From Paenibacillus sp. PCH8 (GTDB taxonomy: Bacteria > Bacillota > Bacilli > Paenibacillales > Paenibacillaceae), in assembly GCF_002968835.1 (NCBI RefSeq), contig NZ_PKQK01000001.1, positions 2,232,001 through 2,296,000 of the forward strand: a DNA stretch of 64,000 nt, in the 5' to 3' direction. The notes under the pieces were generated by a model, which was given only the letters and a program-made list of their open reading frames with translations, had not been told where the DNA came from and did not search any database. Shown here piece after piece: positions 25,784 to 33,460 of the stretch. The translations under genes were made by a program, and so were the position numbers. Each line of letters opens with the position of its first letter. The stretch's first letter is position 1.

Positions 25784-25799
25784 GTAAGGTTTTTGTAAG
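25784..25799 (+). promoter_or_regulatory. Tandem GTAAG repeats spaced 11 bases
   Basis: GTAAG at 25784-25788 and 25795-25799, start to start 11 bases, about one helical turn: the usual form of an OmpR-family regulator site. It precedes the ABC transporter and follows the regulator/kinase genes. Confidence 0.45.
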
Positions 25800-25882
25800 A
25801 ATTGATTAATAAAAAAGCAGACTTTTCTCTTTACAATACAGATATAAGAACCCGTCAGGGAGCGTAAAGGAGAACAAGAACG

Positions 25883-26806
25883 ATGACTTATATCGCACGA
25901 ACGATAGATGTGACCAAAGTATACGCAGGGGCAGAGGTTGTTTCGAACGTCAATATGAATGTCAGAAAAGGCGAGATTTACGGATTTCTCGGTCCGAATG
26001 GAGCAGGCAAAACGACCATCATGAAGATGTTGACCAATCTCGTCAAACCAACGGCAGGGGAGATCGAACTGTTCGGAGAGAAGCTGGTCCCGGATTCGTA
26101 TGAAGTGCTGAAGCGAATAGGCAGCATCATCGAATATCCCTTTTTCTATGATAGACTGTCCGCCCGTGAAAATCTGGAGCTTCACTGTGAGTATATGGGA
26201 TTTCACAACAAAAAGGTTATTGAGAGCAACATGGAAATGGTAGGTTTGAAGGATACGGGCAAGAAACCTGTCAAAGACTTCTCGTTAGGCATGAAGCAAA
26301 GGCTTGGTCTGGCTAGGGCACTTATTACAACACCCGAATTGCTCATCCTGGATGAACCAATCAACGGATTGGATCCCATAGGGATTAGAGAGATGCGAGA
26401 TTTGTTCAAACGTCTGAGTAGCGAATATCGGATCACCCTGTTGATCTCCAGTCACATCCTTGGTGAGATCGAACAGATTGCGGACACGGTAGGTGTCATT
26501 CGTGGTGGTCGCCTGGTGGAGGAAGTATCGATGGAGAGCATTCGTGGAAGTCAAAATGAATACATTGAGCTACAGGCAGTAGATATCCGCAAAGCGACTT
26601 ATGTCATTGAACACCAGCTTGGATTGAGCAACTATAAGCTGGTTGATGAACATTCGTTACGCATCTATGATTCTGGAATCATTCCATCGGAATTAACAAC
26701 CAAGCTGATCCAGCATGGCGTCGAGATCGAATCCATATCCAAACGGGCTCACTCCCTGGAAGAACACTTCATGAACTTGGTGAAAGGGGATGGAGACGTT
26801 GCTTAA
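25883..26806 (+). CDS. ABC transporter ATP-binding protein, BcrA/YcbN type
   Basis: ATPase of 307 residues. Walker A GPNGAGKTT (K43), signature FSLGMKQRLGLA, Walker B LLILDEPINGLDP, switch SSHIL. The last 90 residues are the C-terminal domain common in bacitracin/lantibiotic-type exporters. GGAG lies 10 bases before ATG 25883. It overlaps the permease gene by 17 bases. Self-protection against or sensing of a peptide antibiotic is the usual role of such sets; here that is inference from layout. Confidence 0.93.
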   Translation: MTYIARTIDVTKVYAGAEVVSNVNMNVRKGEIYGFLGPNGAGKTTIMKMLTNLVKPTAGEIELFGEKLVPDSYEVLKRIGSIIEYPFFYDRLSARENLELHCEYMGFHNKKVIESNMEMVGLKDTGKKPVKDFSLGMKQRLGLARALITTPELLILDEPINGLDPIGIREMRDLFKRLSSEYRITLLISSHILGEIEQIADTVGVIRGGRLVEEVSMESIRGSQNEYIELQAVDIRKATYVIEHQLGLSNYKLVDEHSLRIYDSGIIPSELTTKLIQHGVEIESISKRAHSLEEHFMNLVKGDGDVA

Positions 26807-27503
26807 ACTGATGCTGCTGGAAATGAGAAAACATCGATTCGCTGGTTATATCGGAGGCGCAGGCATTGCTAATGTAGCTATCCTCCTGTTCCTGATCTTG
26901 ATTGGCTTCGCCGATAAGGGTGCAGAAGATTATCCCTTTGGCAGCTATGAAGGTTCCTTCATGATAATTGATACATTTACCCGAGCAACCTTTATCATAT
27001 TTGCCGGAGCCTTGATATCGAAGCTGATCATCAGTGAGTACAAAAATAAAACGATGAACGTCATGTTCACGTATCCGATTAAACGGCATAAAATCATTGC
27101 AGTGAAATTGATGATTGTGTTTATATTCACCTTTGTGATGATCATGTTCTCCAACCTGCTGATGGGAGCTATACTGATCACCACAGATCATTTCTACTCC
27201 TTCATTCCGGAGGCATTGTCGATCGATGAAGCCTGGCGGTTGTTAGTTAAATATACGATCAGTTCACTTTCTGCGGCAGGCATGGCCCTGATTCCTCTAT
27301 TCTTCGGTATGCGTAAGCATTCCGTTACGACAACTATGGTCTCTTCCATGCTGCTGGTGTTGGTTGTCTGCTCCGGATTCAACGGCAATGGATCAGAATT
27401 GTCCATTCATTCGCTAATCGTTATTCCTCTGACCCTGGGAGCTATTGGTCTATGGATCGCTTCGCTCTCCATGGTTCGTCTGGAGACCAAAGATGTGAAC
27501 TGA
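26790..27503 (+). CDS. ABC-2 type permease, YcbO-like
   Basis: Membrane partner of the preceding ATPase, 237 residues, with six helices in the pattern of one long N-terminal helix after MRKHRFAGY, then a KLIISEYKNKTMNVMFTYPIKR cytoplasmic motif characteristic of ABC-2 antibiotic exporters. Start ATG 26790 has AAAGGGG directly in front, rather close; a TTG at 26799 with ATGGAGACG spacing is an alternative. No terminator was seen before the next promoter region. Confidence 0.88.
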   Translation: METLLKLMLLEMRKHRFAGYIGGAGIANVAILLFLILIGFADKGAEDYPFGSYEGSFMIIDTFTRATFIIFAGALISKLIISEYKNKTMNVMFTYPIKRHKIIAVKLMIVFIFTFVMIMFSNLLMGAILITTDHFYSFIPEALSIDEAWRLLVKYTISSLSAAGMALIPLFFGMRKHSVTTTMVSSMLLVLVVCSGFNGNGSELSIHSLIVIPLTLGAIGLWIASLSMVRLETKDVN

Positions 27504-27608
27504 ATCACCCTGAACACCAAGCTCCGTATGGCTTCAGATGCCATTGACATCCGCTCGCACAAGGGATAGAGTAATGTCAACTGAGACATGAAGGAGAATA
27601 CAATTACT

Positions 27609-28421
27609 ATGACAATTCCAAAAACATTAACAATAGCTGGCTCGGACACGAGCGGTGGCGCAGGGATTCAGGCTGATTTGAAAACTTTTCAGGAGCTGGG
27701 TGTGTATGGCATGACCGTGTTGACTACGGTTGTAGCGATGGAGCCCGATACATGGGATCACCAGGTCTTTCCTGTGGAGTTAAATGTGGTCGAAGCCCAG
27801 CTTCGTACCGTTCTGGACGGTATTGGTTTCGATGCGATGAAGACAGGCATGCTCGGTTCTGTAGATATCATTGAACTGGTAGCAAAACACATTCGCCGCA
27901 GTGGCTTACCACAGATCGTTATCGATCCGGTGATGGTCTGCAAAGGTACAGATGAAGTACTGCAACCGGAGAATACGGAAGCTATGATCGAATTCCTTTT
28001 ACCCGGGGCTGATCTGGTTACACCGAACCTGTTCGAAGCATCCCAACTGGCGAAGAGTGGACCGATCCGCTCCAAAGAACAGATGGAAGCAGCGGCAGCT
28101 GCCATTCATGCGCACGGTTCCAAACATGTTCTGATTAAGGACAGAGGTGTGATTAACCCGGGTAAAGCAATGGATCTGCTCTTTGATGGAACCAACTACG
28201 AATGGTTTGAAGCCGATGTTGTCGGCTCCGGATATACGCATGGTGCGGGCTGTACCACGTCTGCGGCCATTACCGCAGGTTTGGCTCGCGGTCTTACAGT
28301 GAAAGAGGCTGTTCGGGAAGGCAAAGCCTTCGTGACCAAAGCGATTGCGGGTGGATTCCCGCTGAATCGTTTTGTAGGCCCGACACTGCATGTGGCACAC
28401 CGTCTGGAGCATCAACGTTAA
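27609..28421 (+). CDS. pdxK: Pyridoxine/pyridoxal/pyridoxamine kinase, PdxK/ThiD family
   Basis: Phosphorylates B6 vitamers (or hydroxymethylpyrimidine) in the cytoplasm; 270 residues, the size of the Bacillus PdxK. Motifs: GSDTSGGAGIQADLKTF with GVYGMTVLT, the DPVMVCKG loop, TPNLFEA, and the anion-hole GAGCTTSAA with the catalytic-site Cys. The wording of the first motif fits the PdxK-like branch better than ThiD, but no thiamine or B6 neighbours help. Start ATG 27609 uses AAGGAG 12 bases upstream; an ATG at 27588 overlaps that RBS. A strong terminator follows. Confidence 0.9.
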   Translation: MTIPKTLTIAGSDTSGGAGIQADLKTFQELGVYGMTVLTTVVAMEPDTWDHQVFPVELNVVEAQLRTVLDGIGFDAMKTGMLGSVDIIELVAKHIRRSGLPQIVIDPVMVCKGTDEVLQPENTEAMIEFLLPGADLVTPNLFEASQLAKSGPIRSKEQMEAAAAAIHAHGSKHVLIKDRGVINPGKAMDLLFDGTNYEWFEADVVGSGYTHGAGCTTSAAITAGLARGLTVKEAVREGKAFVTKAIAGGFPLNRFVGPTLHVAHRLEHQR

Positions 28422-28484
28422 GGGTGAAATGAATGCGCGCCGATAGCGCATGATCCCTGAGAAAAGCTTCTGTTCTATTCAAGT

Positions 28485-28530
28485 AGCTGTCAATGAGCAT
28501 AAGATTGCTCAGTGGCAGCTTCTTTTTTTT
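28485..28530 (+). terminator. Intrinsic terminator of pdxK
   Basis: AGCTGTCAATGAGCA pairs with TGCTCAGTGGCAGCT around TAAGAT; a long T run with one C follows. Confidence 0.95.
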
Positions 28531-28672
28531 TGCGATTTTCGTTAAAAAATAGTAACTTTTGGTATATATTAGTCGTATATAACATGGAGTTCATTTCAGA
28601 TCACGTCTGGACACATGAACGACACATGGAATAGGTATGTTAACATCAGAAATTGAAAAAGGAGAGTCGGCC

Positions 28673-29353
28673 ATGATCAGAACAGTGCTTCTGGTGGAAG
28701 ATGAAAGCCGCATTCGTGAGATTGTGGCCGATTATTTCATAAAAGAACAATGGAACGTCATTGAAGCGGAACATGGAGTCCAGGCATTGGAGCTGTTGGC
28801 TCTGCATGAGGTTGACCTGGTCATTCTCGATGTTTTGATGCCTGAAATGGATGGATGGACATTATGCGGTCATATTCGGTCCCAATCCACCGTACCTATT
28901 ATCATGCTGACTGCACGATCCGAGGATGATGACAAGATTCATGGATTCCAGCTGGGCGTAGACGATTACGTGACCAAGCCGTTCAGTCCACGGGTGCTGG
29001 TTGCACGAGCAGAGACATTAATGAAACGCGTTCAAGGTGCGATTGGACGGGAGCAGGGTGTGATCCGCTTTGGTCAGGTAACCCTTGATCCGTGGGCACG
29101 CCGGCTGGAGAAGGATGCAATTGAAGTGGAACTCGCCCCCAAAGAGTACGATCTGTTGCTGTATTTGGTACGTAATGCAGGCATTGTATTGTCCCGTGAA
29201 GCCATTTTGAATCGGGTATGGGGATTTGATTTTGATGGTGACTCACGTGTAGTGGATACTCACATCAAAAAGCTGCGCAGTAAATTGGGCGAGGATGCGA
29301 CGTGTATCCGGACCGTCATTGGTACAGGATACCGTTTTGAGGCAGAAGCATGA
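28673..29353 (+). CDS. Response regulator, OmpR/PhoB family
   Basis: Regulator of 226 residues: receiver with phospho-acceptor D53 (VILDVLMPEMDG), K in YVTKPFSP, and a C-terminal winged helix ending HIKKLRSKLGEDA and GTGYRFEAEA. Start ATG 28673 follows AAAGGAGAG; 12 codons upstream are open but lack an RBS. ATGA overlap with the kinase. First gene of an apparent operon regulator-kinase-pssA-dedA, which suggests control of membrane lipid or envelope homeostasis; the signal is unknown. Confidence 0.94.
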   Translation: MIRTVLLVEDESRIREIVADYFIKEQWNVIEAEHGVQALELLALHEVDLVILDVLMPEMDGWTLCGHIRSQSTVPIIMLTARSEDDDKIHGFQLGVDDYVTKPFSPRVLVARAETLMKRVQGAIGREQGVIRFGQVTLDPWARRLEKDAIEVELAPKEYDLLLYLVRNAGIVLSREAILNRVWGFDFDGDSRVVDTHIKKLRSKLGEDATCIRTVIGTGYRFEAEA

Positions 29354-31131
29354 GAAGAAATGGCGTAACGATGAAGCTGTTCCTGGTCATGGCAGGATGC
29401 CTGGTTCTACTATATGGGACGACCGTTTTTGCCCAGCTGTTCTGGTTCCCCGACTTCTATCAACATCAGAAAATCAGCAGTATAAAGAAAAAACTGTCCA
29501 AATTCGAGCAGGCGTATTCCAACGGACATTGGAGGGATATACAACTTGCCAAGGAAACCGGGAAATTCATGCGCCAGAATCAGTCACATCTGGTCATTCT
29601 CACCAATACCGGGAAGCTGGTGAATGACCCGTTCCACATTACACTGCTTCAGGAAGACGGAACCCGGGTGAAGGTTTCCCTGTCCCTGTTTATTAATAGT
29701 GAGAATGCGAGTTGGATTACATCCCATCTGAAATATGGACAGGAATTGACGGTGAGGGGTCCGGCAAGCGGTCTGAAAGAACCGATGGTCTATCCATTCC
29801 AAATTCAGGACGTGAATTCTACCGCATGGGGAACAGAGAGTCTTCAAGAATCAATTGAACCGGTGCAGGAATGGTCTGGCGTACTTACCGAGGTGGTTCT
29901 TCCCAATCTGGCAACGTGGAGCCAGAGACAAGGCTTGCTGGTGCAGGCACTGGACAGTCGCTTTCCGTTGTCTACGGAAGACCAGCGTTCCTTGGCGAAT
30001 GGCAAGATGCTCAATGAAGAATGGACAGATAGCTGGAGCGGTGTTCGCAATGTCATCACCATTGCTCCGGTGCACAACTTCGGTTCCGGGCAGCAACTGA
30101 TCTTCACGCTGACATCTCTACAGGAGATGAGAGAAGCGAGTGAGGCCACACGGTTGTTCTATGGGTACTTCGGTATTGGCGCATTTGTATTGATTCTGTT
30201 GCTGGCGTTACTCCTGTCGCGAATTGTAACGAAGCCGCTCTTGGCCTTGAATCATGTCGCGAAGAAGATGTCGACCCTAGATTTCACCGTGAAGTCACCC
30301 ATCCGGCGTAATGACGAAATCGGCAGTCTGTCTAATAGTCTGAATGCATTATCAGGAACATTGGGTCAGACGTTGGAAGAGTTGCGGCAAGCCAATACCC
30401 AGATGCGAACAGATATGGAGATGAAGCAGCAGATTGAACAGCGCCAGCGCAAGTTTTTCGCAGATGCATCCCATGAACTCAAGACACCAATTAGTATTAT
30501 CAAGGGGTACTCCGAAGGACTGAAGGATGGCGTGAGTGAAAGTAAACGGGAGCGTTACATCGAGATTATTGCCGATGAAGCAGTCAAAATGGAAATGATG
30601 GTTGAAGAGATGCTGGATCTGGTACGGTTGGAATCCTCAGCAGTCAAGTTGAACACGGGTGCCGTTGCTCTGGCAGACATGATTGAAGATATCGCCGGTC
30701 GTCTGGGCCCGCAACTGAAGGATAAAGGGTTGGATGTCGTGCTGGTATCCACAACGGAACAGACGGTTGAGGGTGACCGGAGTAAGTTGGAACAAGTTAT
30801 TTTCAACATCATGATGAATGCTATACGTCATTCGGTACCCCATACCGATATAATGATTGAGATTAACAGGCAGGAAGGCTGTGTTCGCATCTCCATTGAG
30901 AACAAAGGCGAGCAGATCGCTGAAGCCGAACGCCAATTTATATGGGAGCGATTCTATCGCGTAGAGCGCTCACGTAATCGCAAAATGGGGGGACCGGGCT
31001 CGGCCTGGCCATTGCGAAGCAGATTCTCGATCTGCATGGGTGCAGTTATGGAGTGGAGAACACGCCGGACGGAGTGCGTTTTTATATTATTTTTCCTAAT
31101 GCCTAGTACGAAAGGGAGTCAATTCTTATGA
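29350..31131 (+). CDS. Sensor histidine kinase with a C-terminal frameshift
   Basis: Kinase with two membrane helices (about 8-33 and 269-290), a 235-residue extracellular sensor, HAMP (about 291-345), H375 in ADASHELKTP and N box IMMNAIRHS. At codon 548 the expected MGGTGLGLAIAKQIL is broken: the G run at 30987-30992 has one G too few. The written frame therefore loses the G2 box and ends at 31131 with 46 foreign residues, overlapping pssA. With one G restored the protein would end at TAG 31104-31106 (FYIIFPNA) with the usual 21-base gap. Without the box, ATP binding should suffer. Sequencing error or real mutation cannot be decided here. Confidence 0.88.
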   Translation: MRRNGVTMKLFLVMAGCLVLLYGTTVFAQLFWFPDFYQHQKISSIKKKLSKFEQAYSNGHWRDIQLAKETGKFMRQNQSHLVILTNTGKLVNDPFHITLLQEDGTRVKVSLSLFINSENASWITSHLKYGQELTVRGPASGLKEPMVYPFQIQDVNSTAWGTESLQESIEPVQEWSGVLTEVVLPNLATWSQRQGLLVQALDSRFPLSTEDQRSLANGKMLNEEWTDSWSGVRNVITIAPVHNFGSGQQLIFTLTSLQEMREASEATRLFYGYFGIGAFVLILLLALLLSRIVTKPLLALNHVAKKMSTLDFTVKSPIRRNDEIGSLSNSLNALSGTLGQTLEELRQANTQMRTDMEMKQQIEQRQRKFFADASHELKTPISIIKGYSEGLKDGVSESKRERYIEIIADEAVKMEMMVEEMLDLVRLESSAVKLNTGAVALADMIEDIAGRLGPQLKDKGLDVVLVSTTEQTVEGDRSKLEQVIFNIMMNAIRHSVPHTDIMIEINRQEGCVRISIENKGEQIAEAERQFIWERFYRVERSRNRKMGGPGSAWPLRSRFSICMGAVMEWRTRRTECVFILFFLMPSTKGSQFL

Positions 31132-31673
31132 AATCTTTACCATCCATTTTAACCTTGGGGAATCTGAGTTCAGGTATGCTGGCGATCATTATGGCTATTC
31201 ACGGTGAGTTCGCCTTGGCGGTGATGATGATATGGGTAGCGATGTTCTTTGATCTGTTTGACGGGTATGCAGCCCGCAAATTGCATTGTGAGGGTGAATT
31301 CGGTAAAGCGCTGGATTCGCTTGCAGATGTAGTTTCATTCGGAACAGCACCTGTGCTGATCCTGTATCTGAATTCAATGACCGAAGTAAATATGCTGGGT
31401 ATGGCGCTGACAGCATTGTTCCCGGTGTGTGGTGCATTACGACTCGCTCGTTACAATTGTCAGAAGACACCTAGCAGTGGTTTTGTCGGCATGCCGATTA
31501 CATTTGCAGGTGGTCTCATGTCCTTCTTTGCACTCTGGAGTCCTTATTTCACGAATGGTGTAGCCTATCTCGTCATTATTGCACTATCTGGTCTCATGGT
31601 GAGCCAAATCCGATTCCCATCACTAAAACAAGTGCTAGCCTCTCATGAGAAGGATATAGTGGAACCGAAATAA
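31128..31673 (+). CDS. pssA: CDP-diacylglycerol--serine O-phosphatidyltransferase
   Basis: Membrane enzyme making phosphatidylserine from CDP-diacylglycerol and serine, the step before phosphatidylethanolamine. The 181 residues carry the complete CDP-alcohol phosphotransferase motif D45-G46-A49-R50-G59-D63-D67, with six predicted helices; length fits the Bacillus type. AAGGGAG at 8 bases precedes ATG 31128. It follows the two-component genes and precedes a DedA gene by 13 bases, so it is probably within their operon. No decarboxylase (psd) gene is seen. Confidence 0.95.
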   Translation: MKSLPSILTLGNLSSGMLAIIMAIHGEFALAVMMIWVAMFFDLFDGYAARKLHCEGEFGKALDSLADVVSFGTAPVLILYLNSMTEVNMLGMALTALFPVCGALRLARYNCQKTPSSGFVGMPITFAGGLMSFFALWSPYFTNGVAYLVIIALSGLMVSQIRFPSLKQVLASHEKDIVEPK

Positions 31674-31686
31674 GGAGCGAGTCAGT

Positions 31687-32172
31687 ATGGAATTTGCTAA
31701 AGAATTTATTGGTCAATATGGATATTTCGCAATTTACGGCCTACTGGCTCTGGGTGTCATTGGCATGCCCATTCCGGATGAGGTGATGATGACGTTTGTC
31801 GGCTATCTTGCTTCCATTTCGGTATTGAATTACTCCGTATCCATCGCTGTAAGCTTCGGTGGCGCATTTACCGGTGGGCTGCTCAGCTACATGATTGGTA
31901 AGAAGGCGGGCAGGCCACTGTTTGACAAGTATGGCAAGTGGATCGGCGTCAATGCCAAGCGCTTCAGCAGGGTGGAGTCGTGGTTCCTGAAATATGGATA
32001 TTGGTCCATTATCCTCGGTTACTTCATTCCAGGCATTCGTCATCTGATGTGCTGTTTCTCCGGGATGAGCCGTATGGCGATCGGTAGATACATTGTAGTA
32101 TCCAGCATTGGTGCATTTGTGTGGTGTGTTGTCTTTATATCTATTGGATTCTATGTCGGTGTGTTAACTTGA
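31687..32172 (+). CDS. DedA family membrane protein
   Basis: Integral membrane protein of 161 residues, DedA/SNARE-associated fold. Known DedA members move phospholipids or polyprenyl phosphate across the membrane. Visible family marks: MPIPDEVMMTFVGYLAS, GGAFTGGLLSYMIGKKAGR, and the basic-glycine helix YFIPGIRHLMCCFSGMSRM. Shorter than the 200-residue average but complete. AAGGAG precedes ATG 31687. Link to pssA suggests lipid movement linked to synthesis (inference). An intrinsic terminator ends the operon. Confidence 0.92.
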   Translation: MEFAKEFIGQYGYFAIYGLLALGVIGMPIPDEVMMTFVGYLASISVLNYSVSIAVSFGGAFTGGLLSYMIGKKAGRPLFDKYGKWIGVNAKRFSRVESWFLKYGYWSIILGYFIPGIRHLMCCFSGMSRMAIGRYIVVSSIGAFVWCVVFISIGFYVGVLT

Positions 32173-32213
32173 TATGGGACAGCCTGTGTTGCAAAAGCAA
32201 CGGACCAGGATCG

Positions 32214-32245
32214 AAGACCTCTTAAATATAAGGTGGTCTTTTTTT
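32214..32245 (+). terminator. Intrinsic terminator of the pssA-dedA operon
   Basis: AAGACC/GGTCTT stem with AT-rich loop and seven T. Confidence 0.82.
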
Positions 32246-32311
32246 GTTGTAGAAGTAACGGATCAGCTTGTGCCTTGTGTGCTAAAGTGGCTCTGGTGAT
32301 CTAAGCGTTAT

Positions 32312-32361
32312 AAGTGACTCCAAGTGACTCCAAGTAACTCCAAGTAACTCCAAGTAACTTC
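32312..32361. repeat. Five tandem 10-base repeats
   Basis: AAGTGACTCC twice, AAGTAACTCC twice, then AAGTAACTTC, head to tail without spacers, in non-coding DNA. Copy number could vary between strains. Confidence 0.9.
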
Positions 32362-32367
32362 GCATTT

Positions 32368-32567
32368 TTCTAACGAACTCAGGTAGTCTTATTATCGGCG
32401 ATATGAGCTAAGTTGAAATTCTAACGAATCTCAGCAACCTTATTGTACGAAAAAACCTGATAAAGAGTCATGAATTACTCTTTTTGATCAAAATAAGGTT
32501 TCCTGAGTTCGTTAGAAAGTGAGAAGGTGTGATATCCTTCAAATAGCTTCTCTGATGTTCGTTAGAA
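32368..32567. repeat. Palindromic intergenic repeat cluster (four copies of a 26-base unit)
   Basis: The unit TTCTAACGAACTCAGG...CTTATT occurs rightward at 32368-32393 and 32419-32444 and inverted at 32492-32517 and 32542-32567. Pair spacing is 50-51 bases on each side. The centre holds AAAGAGT/ACTCTTT (32463-32485). The whole cluster can fold as one large hairpin, like a REP/BIME element. No protein is encoded. Confidence 0.85.
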
Positions 32568-32598
32568 AAGAAATGTGTTCTACTCCCAGTCGTCTCTT

Positions 32599-33261
32599 TC
32601 AGGTTCGCAAGGAATAAGTTCGGTAACGTTGAGTGCCACTAGCCACATATACGACTTGTTGATTCATCAGGCTGTGTAGAATCCTTCGAGCGTGATGGTC
32701 GGTAATTCGCAAGTGTGCCGCCAGCTCAGAAGGAGCGAAAGGACGAATGATGTGTCTGGCATAACGAACGGTCTCGGCTTCAAGCCAATTGAGGGATGGC
32801 GGTACATCAGTGGCCATGAATTTCCCCATAAAAGAAAGCACTAGCTGCTGGCACCGTTTAGGTTCGTCCTTAATGGAGAGATAAGCGATCGGTAAAAAAA
32901 TCCAATCATCCAGCGTAAGCAGACAATGCCGCCAGCATAAATCTTTGAAACGCCGAACATCCAGATCACGGGCATGTGGTCCGTATCCTTGAATCTCAAT
33001 GCCACCCTTAACGCCGTTACCCGGCATATAAGCCAGATCCAGATACCGATAGCCATTGTGAAAGTCGCGAACTTCCCATTCGGGCTGTAGATGGTTGAAG
33101 TTTTTCATCACCGGGAACCATACGGAACGCAAAAACTCCAACGTGCCATGTTCAAGTCCATGCTCTATTCTGGCACGTACTCGCGGGTTCGTTTCCTTCG
33201 TCATAAGGGAGTACAACCATTCTTCATAGGCCACTTCAAAATCACTGCTCATCGCTTTCAT
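32599..33261 (-). CDS. Hypothetical protein: possible PD-(D/E)XK nuclease-like core plus C-terminal winged helix
   Basis: Cytoplasmic protein of 220 residues. A central stretch reads YLDLAYMPG...GGIEIQGYGPH...D..RFKDL, the Asp, Glu-Gln and His spacing of VSR/DUF559-like PD-(D/E)XK folds (Gln replaces the usual Lys). The last 60 residues (FAPSELAAHLRITDHHARRILHSLMNQQVV) resemble a winged helix-turn-helix. I do not recognise the family, and nuclease activity is inference. Start ATG 33261 has GAGGAGG close in front; ATG 33252 is the alternative. Frames further upstream run into the terminator of the antiporter gene. Confidence 0.78.
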   Translation of the reverse strand: MKAMSSDFEVAYEEWLYSLMTKETNPRVRARIEHGLEHGTLEFLRSVWFPVMKNFNHLQPEWEVRDFHNGYRYLDLAYMPGNGVKGGIEIQGYGPHARDLDVRRFKDLCWRHCLLTLDDWIFLPIAYLSIKDEPKRCQQLVLSFMGKFMATDVPPSLNWLEAETVRYARHIIRPFAPSELAAHLRITDHHARRILHSLMNQQVVYVASGTQRYRTYSLRT

Positions 33262-33287
33262 TTCCTCCTCATACTCGTATAAAATAC

Positions 33288-33349
33288 AAAAAGCCGCTTC
33301 GATCATCCCCAAGCCTTCTGGTTTGAAGGTAGGAATTAATCAAAGCGGC
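33288..33349 (-). terminator. Intrinsic terminator of the antiporter gene
   Basis: Read leftward, GCCGCTTTGAT pairs with ATCGAAGCGGC (inner CCTTC/GAAGG), followed by TTTTT. It lies 27 bases before the start of the next leftward gene, so read-through would feed that gene. Confidence 0.85.
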
Positions 33350-33460
33350 GTGTGCTTCACGACCGATGATTGTTGCTTTAATCAAGTATAGCTCCAAGAG
33401 CTGGATCATTTCAATACCTTTAAAGCGGCATACTTGCAAAAGGTGAGTACCCTGTATTAG

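Noticed and set aside
32312..32361. CRISPR-like array
   Set aside because: Units are only 10 bases with no spacers between them and no cas genes nearby.
33262..33312. 17-codon extension of the nuclease-like gene
   Set aside because: It overlaps the T run and stem of the antiporter terminator and has no RBS.
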